Assembly (NCBI RefSeq): GCF_000959525.1
Contig: NZ_CP009832.1
Coordinates: 2,108,001-2,172,000 of the forward strand
Reading direction: 5' to 3'
From: Burkholderia multivorans ATCC BAA-247
GTDB lineage: Bacteria; Pseudomonadota; Gammaproteobacteria; Burkholderiales; Burkholderiaceae
DNA length: 64,000 nucleotides
The translations under genes and the position numbers were made by a program. This document shows positions 1-9,614 of the stretch, piece after piece. Below the pieces are notes generated by a model. That model searched no databases. It was given only the letters and a program-made list of their open reading frames with translations, and had not been told where the DNA came from. The first letter of the stretch is position 1. Each line of letters starts with the position of its first letter.

Positions 1-320
1 GTAAACACGCCGTGCAGCGCGTAGATCGTCGCGAAGCCGAGAAAGCCGAGCGTCAGCCAGCGCAACAGCGGTTCGCCCGACGATCGATAGCAGACCCAGG
101 TGACGTACGTGACGAACGCGCCCTCGACGGTCGCGGCCGCAATCGCGATTTCATGGAACGCGTGGTTTTCGAAGATCGCGCGCGGATCGGCGAAGAACCA
201 CAGGTAGGCGATCAGATAGGCCGGCAGCAGCGCGAATCCGACCAGCAGGCATTTCGCGTAAATCCGCGCAGCCGCGCTCACGACGCGGGGCGGTTCCCCG
301 GCTGCAAAGGTCGTACTCAA
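1..320 (-). CDS. Multi-pass membrane protein, N-terminal part (runs off left edge)
   Basis: About 106 codons are visible, starting at a TTG codon preceded by GGGGAACGAA. The protein has three clear hydrophobic stretches (about residues 23-44, 57-77 and 86-106), containing phrases such as LLPAYLIAYLWFFADP and LRWLTLGFLGFATIYALHG, so it is an integral inner-membrane protein. It resembles the N-terminal membrane sensor part of some signalling proteins, but the effector domain lies outside the window, so no function is assigned. No ATG lies in this frame near the start. A good sigma70-type promoter sits about 110 bases upstream on the same strand, supporting the gene. The start choice is inferred from spacing to that ribosome-binding-like purine run. 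Confidence 0.6.
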   Translation of the reverse strand, partial: MSTTFAAGEPPRVVSAAARIYAKCLLVGFALLPAYLIAYLWFFADPRAIFENHAFHEIAIAAATVEGAFVTYVTWVCYRSSGEPLLRWLTLGFLGFATIYALHGVF

Positions 321-430
321 TTCGTTCCCCGATCGATTTGCCGCCGATTCGCGTGTCGCAGCCGCATGCGCGCGACCCGGCCATGGCGCGCGCGTCGGCC
401 CCTCTGTTCCGAAAGGCAAATGTCAGAGCA

Positions 431-458
431 AGTATAGGAGCGGCGATTCGTTTGACAA
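431..458 (-). promoter_or_regulatory. Sigma70-type promoter for the membrane protein gene at the left edge
   Basis: On the minus strand a -35 element TTGTCA (453-458) and a -10 element TATACT (431-436) are separated by 16 bases. Transcription would begin near 424, leaving a leader of about 100 bases before the TTG start at 320. Seen by eye only. Confidence 0.5.
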
Positions 459-571
459 GTGAGGGGAAACGGCATTACGGCCGGCATGCCGCATGCAGGC
501 GGCGGCCGTCGTGAAGAGCGCCGTGCCGCGCGCGCCGCAGTCGCGCGGCGGCCGGCACGGCAGGCGAAACG

Positions 572-1750
572 TCAGACGATTTCGAACAGGCCGGCCGCGC
601 CCTGCCCGCCGCCGATGCACATCGTGACGACCGCGTACTTGACGCCGCGCCGTTTGCCTTCGATCAGCGCGTGGCCGGTCAGCCGCGTGCCCGACACGCC
701 GTACGGGTGGCCGACCGCGATCGCGCCGCCGTTCACGTTCAGGCGATCGTCAGGGATCCCGAGCGTGTCGCGGCAATAGAGCACCTGCACCGCAAATGCT
801 TCGTTCAGCTCCCAGAGCCCGATGTCGTCGACGCTCAGCCCTGCCTGCTTCAGCAGCTTCGGCACCGCGAACACGGGGCCGATGCCCATCTCGTCCGGCT
901 CGCAGCCGGCCACCGCGAAGCCGCGGAACACGCCGAGCGGCTGCAGCCCTTCGCGCTGCGCGGCCGCGGCGCTCATCACGACGCACGCGGCCGCGCCGTC
1001 GGAAAACTGGCTCGCATTGCCGGCCGTGATCACGCCGCCCGGCACGGCCGGACGAATCTTCGACACGCCGTCGAGCGTCGTGTCCGGACGGATCCCCTCG
1101 TCGGCCGACACCGTCACTTCCTTCGTGAACAGGCGGCCGGTGGCCTTGTCCGCGATGCCGGCGCGCACGGTGATCGGCACGATCTCGTCGCGAAAGCGCC
1201 CCGCTTCCTGCGCGGCGGCGGCCTTGAGCTGCGAGTTCACGCCGTATTCGTCCTGACGCTCCTTCGAGATCCCGTAGCGCTTCGCGACGTTCTCGGCCGT
1301 CTGCAGCATCGTCCAGTAGATTTCCGGCTTGTGTTCGAGCAGCCAGCCCTCGTACGCCATGTGCCGGTTCATTTCATTCTGCACGCACGAGATCGATTCG
1401 ACGCCGCCCGCGACGTAGACGTCGCCCTCGCCCGCGATGATCCGCTGGGCGGCGAGTGCGATCGTCTGCAACCCCGACGAGCAGAAGCGGTTCACCGTCA
1501 TGCCCGGCACGCTGACCGGCAGCCCCGCGCGCAACGCGATCTGCCGCGCGATGTTGCCGCCTGTCGCGCCTTCCGGATTCGCACAGCCGATGATCACGTC
1601 CTCGACGCGCGCCGGGTCGAGCTTCGCGCGCTCGAGCGCCGCCGCGACCACGTGGCCGCCGAGCGTCGCGCCGTGCGTCATGTTGAAGGCGCCGCGCCAC
1701 GATTTCGCGAGCGGCGTGCGTGCGGTCGATACGATTACGGCTTCGGTCAT
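572..1750 (-). CDS. Acetyl-CoA acyltransferase (thiolase)
   Basis: A 392-residue thiolase, the family's usual length. It would cleave 3-ketoacyl-CoA with CoA to acetyl-CoA and a shortened acyl-CoA, the last step of beta-oxidation, in the cytoplasm. Visible catalytic residues are Cys90 in [10 protein letters not shown], His348 in GHPYGVSG and Cys378 in CIGGGQG. The start at MTEAVIV is chosen because it follows an AAGGAGACTCGC stretch; an in-frame upstream extension has no family support. It lies downstream of a FadB-like gene and a nicotinamidase on the same strand, so it is probably the thiolase partner of that bifunctional enzyme. Substrate range (degradative 3-ketoacyl-CoA versus acetoacetyl-CoA) cannot be decided from sequence alone; the operon context favours degradation. 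Confidence 0.93.
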   Translation of the reverse strand: MTEAVIVSTARTPLAKSWRGAFNMTHGATLGGHVVAAALERAKLDPARVEDVIIGCANPEGATGGNIARQIALRAGLPVSVPGMTVNRFCSSGLQTIALAAQRIIAGEGDVYVAGGVESISCVQNEMNRHMAYEGWLLEHKPEIYWTMLQTAENVAKRYGISKERQDEYGVNSQLKAAAAQEAGRFRDEIVPITVRAGIADKATGRLFTKEVTVSADEGIRPDTTLDGVSKIRPAVPGGVITAGNASQFSDGAAACVVMSAAAAQREGLQPLGVFRGFAVAGCEPDEMGIGPVFAVPKLLKQAGLSVDDIGLWELNEAFAVQVLYCRDTLGIPDDRLNVNGGAIAVGHPYGVSGTRLTGHALIEGKRRGVKYAVVTMCIGGGQGAAGLFEIV

Positions 1751-1802
1751 GCGAGTCTCCTTCGTTCCTGCCTGATGTGCTGAATCGAGTGGAAAGGCGG
1801 CG

Positions 1803-2435
1803 CTATGCGCTGGCGCGCACGCCATCGGACGTCACGCGTGCGACGCCCGCCGCCTGCATCTGCTGCCATGCCTGCGCAAGCGAGCCGTTCAGGTCGATCG
1901 CGCGGCACGCATCGTCGATCACCGCGGCGTCGAAGCCTGCCGCGCGCGCGTCGAGCGCCGACCACGCGACGCAGTAGTCGGTCGCGAGCCCGCAGCACCA
2001 GACGCGTTTCGCGCCGATCTCGCGCAGATAGCCCGCGAGCCCCGTGCGCGTCGTGCGATCGGCTTCGACGAACGCGGAATAGCTGTCGACGCGCGCATCG
2101 CAGCCCTTGCGTATCACGAGCTGCGCGTGCGGGAGGTCGAGGTCGCGATGCAGCGCCGCGCCTTCGGTGTCCTGCACGCAATGCACGGGCCACAGCACCT
2201 GCTCGCCGTACGGCAGCGCGATCGTCGAGAACGGTTCGCCGTCCGGATGATTCGCTGCGAACGACACGTGCTCGCGCGGATGCCAGTCCTGCGTGATCAC
2301 GACGCGCTCGAACCGCTGCGCGAGCGCGTTGATCACGGGCACGACCGCGTCGCCGTCGGCGACGGCCAGCGCGCCGCCCGGCATGAAGTCGTACTGCACG
2401 TCGATCACGAGCAGCACGTCGTCGGTGCGTTTCAT
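1803..2435 (-). CDS. pncA: Nicotinamidase (isochorismatase-like hydrolase)
   Basis: A 210-residue cysteine hydrolase that converts nicotinamide to nicotinate in NAD salvage. The triad is visible and spaced as in E. coli PncA: Asp12 in [10 protein letters not shown], Lys110 in VIRKGCD and Cys155 in [10 protein letters not shown]. Metal ligands Asp50, His52 and His85 are also in place (TQDWHP and WPVHCVQ). The start ATG has GGAGAAACGCA just upstream. The gene sits 41 bases after the FadB-like gene and 52 bases before the thiolase, within what looks like one beta-oxidation transcript. That is an unusual place for an NAD salvage gene, although beta-oxidation consumes NAD+. Function is well supported; the co-regulation is inference. 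Confidence 0.92.
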   Translation of the reverse strand: MKRTDDVLLVIDVQYDFMPGGALAVADGDAVVPVINALAQRFERVVITQDWHPREHVSFAANHPDGEPFSTIALPYGEQVLWPVHCVQDTEGAALHRDLDLPHAQLVIRKGCDARVDSYSAFVEADRTTRTGLAGYLREIGAKRVWCCGLATDYCVAWSALDARAAGFDAAVIDDACRAIDLNGSLAQAWQQMQAAGVARVTSDGVRASA

Positions 2436-2476
2436 TGCGTTTCTCCTTGCGAGTCGGTGCGCGGCGCCGCGTGGCG

Positions 2477-4561
2477 TCAGCCGTTGAATCCGCGGCCGGC
2501 CTTCGCGAGTTCCGCGATCGACGGCGCGAGCTGCCACGCGTCGCCGTTCGGCGCGGCCGCGTAGCGGCGAATCGCGCGCTCGACGTTGTAGAGGCCGACC
2601 ATGTCGGCGTACAGCATCGGGCCGCCGCGCCACAGCGGGAAGCCGTAACCGGTCAGATAGACCATGTCGATGTCGGACGCCTTCGACGCGATCTTTTCCT
2701 CGAGAATCTTCGCGCCTTCGTTGACGAGCGCGAACACGAGCCGCTCGACGATCTCGTCGTCGGCGATCTTGCGTCGCTCGATGCCGCGCTCCTTCGAATA
2801 CGCGACGACCATCTCGTCGACGAGCGCCGACGGCCGCGCGCGGCGATCGCCCGGCGCGTAGTCGTACCAGCCGGCGCCCGTCTTCTGTCCGAAGCGGCCC
2901 TGCTCGCAGAGACGATCGGCGATCTTCGAATAATGGAGGTCGGGCTGCTCGACGTAGCGGCGCTTGCGGATCGCCCAGCCGATGTCGTTGCCGGCCAGGT
3001 CGCTCATCCGGAACGGCCCCATCGCGAAGCCGAACTGCTCGATCGCGCGGTCGATCTGCGCGGGCAGCGCACCTTCCTCGAGCATGAACAGCGCCTGCCG
3101 GATGTACTGCTCGATCATCCGGTTGCCGATGAAGCCGTCGCATACGCCCGATACCACTGCCGTCTTGCGGATCTTCTTCGCGACGGCCATCACGGTCGCG
3201 AGCACGTCCTTCGCCGTCTGCGCGCCGCGCACGACTTCGAGCAGCTTCATCACGTTCGCCGGACTGAAAAAGTGCATGCCGACGACGTCCTGCGGACGCT
3301 TCGTGAACGCGGCGATCCGGTTCACGTCGAGCGTCGACGTGTTCGACGCGAGGATCGCGCCCGGCTTCGCGACTTCGTCGAGTTTGCGGAACACCTGCTC
3401 CTTCACGCCGAGCTCCTCGAACACGGCCTCGACGATGAGGTCGGCGTCCTTCACGTCGTCGTAGGACAGCGTCGGCGCAATCAGCGCCATGCGCGCCTCG
3501 AGCTTCTCCTGCGTGAGCTTGCCCTTCTTCACCTGCGCGTCGTAGTTCTTGCGGATCGTCGCGAGCCCGCGCTCGAGCGCGTCCTGCTTCGTTTCGAGCA
3601 GCGTGACGGGCAGCCCCGCGTTGACGAAGTTCATCGCGATGCCGCCGCCCATCGTGCCCGCGCCGATCACCGCGACACGGCGGATGTCGCGCACCGGCGT
3701 GTCGGCCGGCACGTCGGGAATCTTGCTCGCCGCGCGCTCGCCGAAAAACGCGTGCCGCAGCGCGCGGCTTTCCGGCGTCATCATCAGCGCGACGAAGCCT
3801 TCGCGCTCGGCGATGCTGCCTTTGTCGAAACCGTGCAGCACGCCGGCCTCGATCGCGTCGATGCACTTGTGCGGCGCCGGGAAGTTCGGCGCGGCGGCCT
3901 TCACCGAATTGCGTGCGAACTGGATAAAGCCCGCCGCGTTGTCGTGGACGATTTTGCGGTCGCGCACGCGCGGATGCGGCCCCGGCTGCGCTCCGGCCTT
4001 GCGCGCGAACGCGACGGCCGCGTCGAGCAGATCGCCGTCGGCGAGCTGATCGAACAACCCGCTTTCGGCAAGCTGCTCGGAGGGCACCGGCGCGCCCGAC
4101 ACGATCATGTTCAGCGCGGTCTCGAGGCCGACCGCGCGCGGCAGGCGCTGCGTGCCGCCCGCGCCCGGCAGCAGCCCGAGCTTCACTTCGGGCAGCGCGA
4201 TCTGCGCACCGCGCGCGGCCACGCGATAGTGGGCGCCGAGCGCGAGCTCGAGACCGCCGCCCATCACGACGCTGTGCAGCGCGGCGACGACCGGCTTCGC
4301 GCTCGCCTCCACTGCGCGGATCACGGTATGCAGCGTCGGTTCCTGCAGCGCTTTGGGCGTATTGAATTCGGTGATGTCGGCGCCGCCCGAGAATGCGCGG
4401 CCGGCGCCCGTCAGCACGATCGCGGCGATCGACGGATCGTGCACGGCGCGCTCGAGCGCGTCCATGATGCCCAGCCGCGTCGACAGGCCGAGCCCGTTGA
4501 CGGGCGGATTGTTGAGCGTGATGACGGCGACGCCGTCGCGAGTCGAGTAATCCACTGCCAT
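2477..4561 (-). CDS. Bifunctional enoyl-CoA hydratase / 3-hydroxyacyl-CoA dehydrogenase (FadB-like)
   Basis: A 694-residue protein with the FadB and peroxisomal bifunctional enzyme layout. The crotonase domain spans about residues 1-190 with catalytic Glu105 (VMGGGLELALG) and Glu125 (PEVKLGLLPGAGG). An NAD-binding 3-hydroxyacyl-CoA dehydrogenase domain begins at the glycine motif VIGAGTMGGG (about 299-308), with catalytic His in GMHFFSPANVM, followed by the C-terminal dehydrogenase domains. It carries out hydration and oxidation of enoyl-CoA in beta-oxidation. The start MAVDYS is preferred over an ATG six codons upstream because GGAGG lies four bases before it. It is somewhat shorter than E. 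coli FadB (729), closer to the peroxisomal type. The thiolase encoded two genes downstream is the likely partner. Confidence 0.93.
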   Translation of the reverse strand: MAVDYSTRDGVAVITLNNPPVNGLGLSTRLGIMDALERAVHDPSIAAIVLTGAGRAFSGGADITEFNTPKALQEPTLHTVIRAVEASAKPVVAALHSVVMGGGLELALGAHYRVAARGAQIALPEVKLGLLPGAGGTQRLPRAVGLETALNMIVSGAPVPSEQLAESGLFDQLADGDLLDAAVAFARKAGAQPGPHPRVRDRKIVHDNAAGFIQFARNSVKAAAPNFPAPHKCIDAIEAGVLHGFDKGSIAEREGFVALMMTPESRALRHAFFGERAASKIPDVPADTPVRDIRRVAVIGAGTMGGGIAMNFVNAGLPVTLLETKQDALERGLATIRKNYDAQVKKGKLTQEKLEARMALIAPTLSYDDVKDADLIVEAVFEELGVKEQVFRKLDEVAKPGAILASNTSTLDVNRIAAFTKRPQDVVGMHFFSPANVMKLLEVVRGAQTAKDVLATVMAVAKKIRKTAVVSGVCDGFIGNRMIEQYIRQALFMLEEGALPAQIDRAIEQFGFAMGPFRMSDLAGNDIGWAIRKRRYVEQPDLHYSKIADRLCEQGRFGQKTGAGWYDYAPGDRRARPSALVDEMVVAYSKERGIERRKIADDEIVERLVFALVNEGAKILEEKIASKASDIDMVYLTGYGFPLWRGGPMLYADMVGLYNVERAIRRYAAAPNGDAWQLAPSIAELAKAGRGFNG

Positions 4562-4648
4562 CTGCCTGCCTCCATGCATCGCGCGCCGGGGTGGCGGCGC
4601 TTCCATTGTGCGCGGTCGAACGGCCGCATGTCCGGATCGAACGGAGGC

Positions 4649-4678
4649 AGCATACAACGAAAAAGCACGGTCGTTCAA
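4649..4678 (-). promoter_or_regulatory. Candidate promoter of the FadB-like / pncA / thiolase unit
   Basis: Minus strand: TTGAAC (4673-4678) and TATGCT (4649-4654) with an 18-base spacer, about 80 bases before the FadB-like start at 4561. The 239-base gap between this gene and the acyl-CoA synthetase otherwise holds no gene; its A/T-rich core around 4650-4690 contrasts with the G+C-rich surroundings, as expected for a regulatory region. No terminator is evident in it. Confidence 0.4.
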
Positions 4679-4800
4679 TTTGAATTTGCGCGCAATCCGG
4701 GGGCGGATCGCAGGCGACCGGCAAGGGGACTCGCAAGGGGACCGGCCAGGGCAACCGGCCGATAACGGCGGCCGACCGAAGGGCCGGCCGCGCGCCCGCG

Positions 4801-6444
4801 TTACGGTGCGCAGACCGCCGTCGGCAGCACGTAGTCGCGGAACATTTCGCGCAGCTTCAGCTTCTGCAGCTTGCCGGTCGCGGTATGCGGCAGCGATTCG
4901 ACGAACACGACGTCGTCCGGAATCCACCATTTCGCGACCTTGCCTTCGTAGAACGCGAGCAGCGCCTCGCGCGTCAGGTTCGCACCTTCGCGCGGCACGA
5001 CGACGAGCAGCGGCCGCTCGGTCCACTTCGGATGCGCGCACGCGATGCAGGCGGCCTCCGCGACGCCCGGGTGCGCGATCGCGACGTTTTCGACGTCGAT
5101 CGAACTGATCCATTCGCCGCCCGACTTGATCACGTCCTTGCTGCGGTCGGTGATCTGCAGGAAGCCGTCCGCATCGATCGTCGCGACGTCGCCGGTCGGA
5201 AACCAGCCGTCGACGAGCGGCGAGGTGTCGCTGCGAAAGTAGCGGTCGATCACCCACGGCCCGCGCACCTGCAGCTCGCCGTACGCGACGCCGTCCCACG
5301 GCAGTTCCTGCCCGTCCGGGCCGACGATCCGCATGTCGACGCCGCCGATCACGCGTCCCTGCTTTTCGAGCAGCCGCCGCTGCACGTCGTGCGGCCGCTG
5401 CGACTGCGCCCAGTTCAGCTTCGCGAGCGTGCCGAGCGGCGACAGCTCGGTCATGCCCCACGCATGGATCACGCGTACGCCGTAGTCGTCCTCGAACGTG
5501 CGCAGCATCGCGGGCGGGCAGGCCGAGCCGCCGATCACCGTGCGATTCAGCGACGAGAAGCGCACGCCTGCCTCGCGCATGTAGTTCAGCAGCCCGAGCC
5601 AGACGGTCGGCACGCCCGCCGAAAACGTCACGCGCTCGGCCTCCATCAGCTCGTAGAGCGATCGGCCGTCGAGATCCTTGCCCGGCAGCACGAGCTTGCC
5701 GCCCGTCAGCGGCACCGCGTACGGCAGCCCCCATGCGTTGACGTGGAACATCGGCACGACCGGTAGCACGGCGTCCAGCGCCGACAGGTTCATCGCGTCG
5801 GGCAGCGCGGCGCCGTATGCGTGCAGCACGGTCGAGCGATTCGAATACAGCACACCCTTCGGATTGCCGGTCGTGCCCGACGTGTAGCAGAGCCCGCACG
5901 CCTGCTGCTCGTCGAGACGCGGCCAGTCGTAGCCGCCGTCCTCCGCCTCGACGAGCGTCTCGTAGCACAGGTACGGCATCGCGCCGCGCGGCAGATGGTC
6001 GACGTCGGTCATCGCGATCCAGCCGCGCACGTTCGGACACTGCGGCGCGAGCGCTTCGACGAGCGGCGCGAAGTTGATGTCGAACAGCACGTAGCGGTCT
6101 TCCGCATGATTGACGATGTACGCGATCTGTTCGGGAAAAAGCCGCGGGTTGATCGTGTGGCAGACGGCGCCCATGCCGCCGATCGCGTAGTACGCCTCGA
6201 GATGCCGGTAGCCGTTCCACGCGAGCGTGCCGACGCGGTCGCCGGCCTCGACGCCGAGCCGCGCGAGCGCCTGCGCAAGCCGCTTCGCGCGCCGCTCGCA
6301 GTCGCGATACGTGTAGCGATGCAGGTCGCCTTCGATCCGCTTCGACACGATCTCGGTGTCGCCCGCATGACGCGCGGCATGCGCGATCAGCGACGACACC
6401 AGCAGCGGCATGTCCATCATCTGGCCCAGCAACGGCTTGCCCAT
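4801..6444 (-). CDS. Fatty-acyl-CoA synthetase (AMP-forming, AlkK type)
   Basis: A 547-residue member of the acyl-adenylate-forming superfamily. It activates fatty acids to acyl-CoA with ATP and CoA, feeding the beta-oxidation genes just downstream on the same strand. Visible motifs in order are the phosphate-binding loop [18 protein letters not shown], the [13 protein letters not shown] motif, the hinge region [17 protein letters not shown] with [16 protein letters not shown], and the C-terminal catalytic lysine region [15 protein letters not shown]. The start [10 protein letters not shown] has AGGGGAGAACAAG upstream. The overall sequence is like medium- to long-chain AlkK/FadD3-type synthetases, but chain-length preference cannot be read from sequence. 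A separate promoter probably drives the genes after it. Confidence 0.93.
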   Translation of the reverse strand: MGKPLLGQMMDMPLLVSSLIAHAARHAGDTEIVSKRIEGDLHRYTYRDCERRAKRLAQALARLGVEAGDRVGTLAWNGYRHLEAYYAIGGMGAVCHTINPRLFPEQIAYIVNHAEDRYVLFDINFAPLVEALAPQCPNVRGWIAMTDVDHLPRGAMPYLCYETLVEAEDGGYDWPRLDEQQACGLCYTSGTTGNPKGVLYSNRSTVLHAYGAALPDAMNLSALDAVLPVVPMFHVNAWGLPYAVPLTGGKLVLPGKDLDGRSLYELMEAERVTFSAGVPTVWLGLLNYMREAGVRFSSLNRTVIGGSACPPAMLRTFEDDYGVRVIHAWGMTELSPLGTLAKLNWAQSQRPHDVQRRLLEKQGRVIGGVDMRIVGPDGQELPWDGVAYGELQVRGPWVIDRYFRSDTSPLVDGWFPTGDVATIDADGFLQITDRSKDVIKSGGEWISSIDVENVAIAHPGVAEAACIACAHPKWTERPLLVVVPREGANLTREALLAFYEGKVAKWWIPDDVVFVESLPHTATGKLQKLKLREMFRDYVLPTAVCAP

Positions 6445-6597
6445 CGTCTTGTTCTCCCCTGAAGGACGCGAATCGGTGACGGGCCCCGCGGCGGCAGCGG
6501 CGCGCGGCGGCCCGGGCGGGCGGCGTGCATCGCGCGGGCCGCCATGCGGGCGGCGCAGCGCCGCCTTACAATATCGGCTTACCCAGAGGCGCTCAAC

Positions 6598-8166
6598 ATG
6601 TCGTTTTCCCGAAGCGCAGCCGATCCGGCTGACACCCTGCCCGACCTCGCCGCGACGCTCGCCGCGCCTGACGCCCACGCGTTCCTGCGGCTCGGCGACG
6701 CGTTTCATACGCGGCTGCCGGCCGCCCCGCTCGCGGCGCCGTACGTGGTCGGTTTTTCCGACGAAGTCGCGCGCCTGCTCGGGCTGCCCGCGTCGCTCGC
6801 CGCGCAGCCGGGCTTCGCCGAGCTGTTCGCCGGCAATCCGACGCGCGACTGGCCCGCCGAGGCGCTGCCCTACGCGTCCGTGTACTCCGGCCATCAGTTC
6901 GGCGTCTGGGCCGGCCAGCTCGGCGACGGCCGCGCGCTGACGATCGGCGAATTGCCCGGCACGGACGGGCGCCGCTACGAGCTGCAGCTCAAAGGCAGCG
7001 GCCGCACGCCGTATTCGCGGATGGGCGACGGCCGCGCGGTGCTGCGCTCGTCGATCCGCGAATTCCTGTGCTCCGAAGCGATGCACCACCTCGGCATCCC
7101 GACCACGCGCGCGCTGACCGTGATCGGTTCCGACCAGCCGATCGTGCGCGAGGAAATCGAGACGGCGGCCGTCGTTACGCGCGTGTCGGAGAGCTTCGTG
7201 CGCTTCGGCCATTTCGAGCACTTCTTCTCGAACAATCGCCCCGATCTGCTGCGCGCGCTCGCCGATCACGTGATCGACCGCTTCTATCCGGCCTGCCGCG
7301 ACGCCGACGATCCCTATCTCGCGCTGCTCGAAGCCGCGACGCGGCGCACGGCCGAGCTCGTCGCGCAATGGCAGGCCGTCGGGTTCTGCCACGGCGTGAT
7401 GAACACCGACAACATGTCGATCCTCGGCGTGACGATCGACTACGGCCCGTTCGGCTTCGTCGACGCGTTCGACGCGAACCACATCTGCAACCACTCGGAT
7501 ACGGGCGGCCGCTATGCGTACCGGATGCAGCCGCGCATCGCGCACTGGAACTGCTACTGCCTCGCGCAGGCGCTGCTGCCGCTGATCGGGCTGCAGCACG
7601 GCATCGCCGACGACGACGCGCGCGCGGAACGCGCGGTCGACGATGCGCAGGCCGTGCTCGCGACCTTCCCCGAGCGTTTCGGTCCCGCGCTCGAGCGCGC
7701 GATGCGCGCGAAGCTCGGCCTCGAACTCGAACGCGACAGCGACGCGGCGCTCGCGAACCAGCTGCTCGAGACGATGCACGCAAGCCACGCGGACTTCACG
7801 CTGACGTTCCGCCGCCTCGCGCAGCTGTCGAAACACGACGCGAGCCGCGACGCGCCCGTGCGCGACCTGTTCATCGACCGCGAGGCATTCGACGCATGGG
7901 CGAACCTCTACCGTGCGCGGCTGTCGGAGGAAACGCGCGACGATGCAGCGCGCGCGGCCGCGATGAACCGCGTGAACCCGAAATACGTGTTGCGCAACCA
8001 TCTGGCCGAACTCGCGATCCGGCGCGCGAAGGAGAAGGACTTTTCCGAAGTCGAACGGCTCGCGCAGGTGCTGCGCCGCCCGTTCGACGAACAGCCGGAA
8101 CATGAATCGTACGCGGCGTTGCCGCCCGACTGGGCCGGGTCGCTCGAAGTGAGCTGCTCGTCGTAA
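6598..8166 (+). CDS. selO: Protein adenylyltransferase SelO
   Basis: A 522-residue pseudokinase-fold enzyme (YdiU/SelO family) that transfers AMP from ATP to proteins and affects redox control by S-glutathionylation. Family signatures visible are [18 protein letters not shown] (97-114), [20 protein letters not shown] (131-150) and [13 protein letters not shown], giving the catalytic and metal residues Asp271, Asn272 and Asp281. The protein ends in S-C-S-S: a cysteine sits three residues from the end, where eukaryotic SelO has selenocysteine. The ATG at 6598 is chosen over an in-frame ATG 18 codons upstream because family similarity starts here. msrB, another redox gene, begins 38 bases after its stop. 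Confidence 0.96.
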   Translation: MSFSRSAADPADTLPDLAATLAAPDAHAFLRLGDAFHTRLPAAPLAAPYVVGFSDEVARLLGLPASLAAQPGFAELFAGNPTRDWPAEALPYASVYSGHQFGVWAGQLGDGRALTIGELPGTDGRRYELQLKGSGRTPYSRMGDGRAVLRSSIREFLCSEAMHHLGIPTTRALTVIGSDQPIVREEIETAAVVTRVSESFVRFGHFEHFFSNNRPDLLRALADHVIDRFYPACRDADDPYLALLEAATRRTAELVAQWQAVGFCHGVMNTDNMSILGVTIDYGPFGFVDAFDANHICNHSDTGGRYAYRMQPRIAHWNCYCLAQALLPLIGLQHGIADDDARAERAVDDAQAVLATFPERFGPALERAMRAKLGLELERDSDAALANQLLETMHASHADFTLTFRRLAQLSKHDASRDAPVRDLFIDREAFDAWANLYRARLSEETRDDAARAAAMNRVNPKYVLRNHLAELAIRRAKEKDFSEVERLAQVLRRPFDEQPEHESYAALPPDWAGSLEVSCSS

Positions 8167-8204
8167 CCCGCGCGTATCGACCGACCGATCAGGAGAACCC
8201 CCAC

Positions 8205-8636
8205 ATGTCCCAAGATTCCGACGACAAGACCTATCCGTACCGGAAGGACGACGCGGAACTGCGGCGCCGCCTCACGCCGCTGCAGTACGAGGTCACGCAG
8301 CACGCGGCCACCGAGCGCGCGTTCACCGGCGAATACACCGACAAGGAAGACGACGGCATCTACAAGTGCGTCGTCTGCGACACGCCGCTGTTCGAGTCCG
8401 GCGCGAAATTCCATTCGGGCTGCGGCTGGCCCAGCTACTTCAAGCCGCTCAACGGCGAGGTGATCGACGAGAAGATCGATTACTCGCACGGAATGGTGCG
8501 CGTCGAAGTGCGCTGCAATCATTGCGGCGCGCACCTCGGCCACGTGTTCGAGGACGGCCCGCGCGACAAGACCGGTTTGCGCTACTGCATCAATTCGGCT
8601 GCGTTAAACTTCGAGTCCCGACCCGAAAACGACTGA
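8205..8636 (+). CDS. msrB: Peptide-methionine (R)-S-oxide reductase
   Basis: A 143-residue MsrB, which reduces the R form of methionine sulfoxide in proteins. The structural zinc site is complete: Cys55 and Cys58 (CVVC) with Cys104 and Cys107 (CNHC). The catalytic cysteine is Cys128 in [10 protein letters not shown], and the conserved HSGCGWPS and [10 protein letters not shown] segments are present. It has an AGGAGAA ribosome-binding site. It follows selO by 38 bases, so the two are probably co-transcribed; a hairpin terminator follows at 8715. Confidence 0.97.
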   Translation: MSQDSDDKTYPYRKDDAELRRRLTPLQYEVTQHAATERAFTGEYTDKEDDGIYKCVVCDTPLFESGAKFHSGCGWPSYFKPLNGEVIDEKIDYSHGMVRVEVRCNHCGAHLGHVFEDGPRDKTGLRYCINSAALNFESRPEND

Positions 8637-8714
8637 GCGGCGCCGGGCGAACCGGCCGGCAGCCACGACGCTGCCGCGGTTCGCGACGGCGGCGCCTGGC
8701 GGGTCCCTACAACG

Positions 8715-8743
8715 GTGAAAGGCCGCGCATGCGGCCTTTTCAC
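8715..8743 (+). terminator. Rho-independent terminator after msrB
   Basis: A hairpin with arms GTGAAAGGCCGC and GCGGCCTTTTCAC around a GCAT loop, with a single extra T. It ends the selO-msrB unit just before yciB starts at 8759. Confidence 0.6.
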
Positions 8744-8758
8744 GCAGCCGCGAGCGCC

Positions 8759-9289
8759 ATGAAATTCCTGTTCGATCTGTTTCCGATCATCCTGTTTTTC
8801 GCCGCCTTCAAGGTCTGGGGCATCTTCACCGCCACCGCGGTCGCGATCGCCGCGACGCTGGCCCAGGTCGCCTGGGTCGCCTTCCGCCATCGCAAGGTCG
8901 ACACGATGCTGTGGGTCAGCCTCGGCGTGATCGTCGTCTTCGGCGGCGCCACCCTCGTCCTGCACGACGAGAAATTCATTCAATGGAAACCGACTGTGCT
9001 GTACTGGCTGTTTGCGATCGGGCTGCTCGCCGCGCGCTATGCGTTCGGCAACAACCTGATCGAGAAGATGATGGGCAAGCAGCTCACGCTGCCGCACCCG
9101 GTGTGGGACAAGCTGAACGTCGCGTGGGCGCTGTTCTTCGCGGTGCTCGGTGTCGCGAATCTGTACGTGGTGCACAACTTCACCGAATCGCAATGGGTGA
9201 ACTTCAAGCTGTTCGGCACGACCGGCGCCATGGTCGTGTTCATCATTCTGCAGAGCCTGTGGCTCACGAAGTACCTGAAGGACGAGTGA
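8759..9289 (+). CDS. yciB: Intracellular septation protein A (YciB/IspZ)
   Basis: A 176-residue inner-membrane protein with about five hydrophobic segments, starting [20 protein letters not shown], which is the family's signature N-terminus. Other conserved pieces are [14 protein letters not shown] and [20 protein letters not shown]. YciB proteins contribute to cell-envelope synthesis and septation; the biochemical role is not settled. Its stop codon is one base before the start of the bolA-like gene, so the two are translationally linked. A terminator sits between msrB and this gene, so it probably has its own promoter in or upstream of that hairpin. Confidence 0.95.
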   Translation: MKFLFDLFPIILFFAAFKVWGIFTATAVAIAATLAQVAWVAFRHRKVDTMLWVSLGVIVVFGGATLVLHDEKFIQWKPTVLYWLFAIGLLAARYAFGNNLIEKMMGKQLTLPHPVWDKLNVAWALFFAVLGVANLYVVHNFTESQWVNFKLFGTTGAMVVFIILQSLWLTKYLKDE

Positions 9290-9290
9290 C

Positions 9291-9605
9291 ATGACCGACG
9301 CGTTTCTCCATGCGTCGCCCGACGCGCGCATCGCGCTGATCGAGGCGCGCCTCACCGCGGCGCTCGCGCCCGTGTCGCTGGCCGTACGCGACGACAGCGC
9401 GCAGCATGCGGGCCACGCCGGGGCGGCGGCGGGCGGCCACTATACGGTCACGATCGTATCGGCCGCGTTCGCCGGCAAGTCGCGCGTCGCGCGGCACCGG
9501 CTGGTGTATGATGCGCTCGCCGATGCGATGCAGCGCGGCATTCATGCGCTCGCGATCGTGGCTTACACGCCCGAAGAATTCGACGAATCTTCAATCCAGC
9601 ATTAG
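9291..9605 (+). CDS. BolA family protein
   Basis: A 104-residue protein with the BolA class II KH-like fold: the conserved HYTVTIVSAAFAGKSRVARHR segment (split here: HYTVTIVSAAF then AGKSRVARHRLVYDAL) is clear. BolA proteins act with monothiol glutaredoxins in iron-sulfur cluster handling and influence morphology and stress regulation. Its ATG begins one base after the yciB stop, and a parvulin gene follows nine bases after its own stop, so yciB-bolA-parvulin look like one transcript. It lacks extra domains. Which BolA subfamily it belongs to cannot be decided here. Confidence 0.93.
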   Translation: MTDAFLHASPDARIALIEARLTAALAPVSLAVRDDSAQHAGHAGAAAGGHYTVTIVSAAFAGKSRVARHRLVYDALADAMQRGIHALAIVAYTPEEFDESSIQH

Positions 9606-9614
9606 GAATTCCCG

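Noticed and set aside
1803-4754. Long minus-strand frame joining the nicotinamidase to upstream sequence
   Set aside because: Only its C-terminal 210 residues are a real protein; the rest is an out-of-frame reading of the FadB-like gene.
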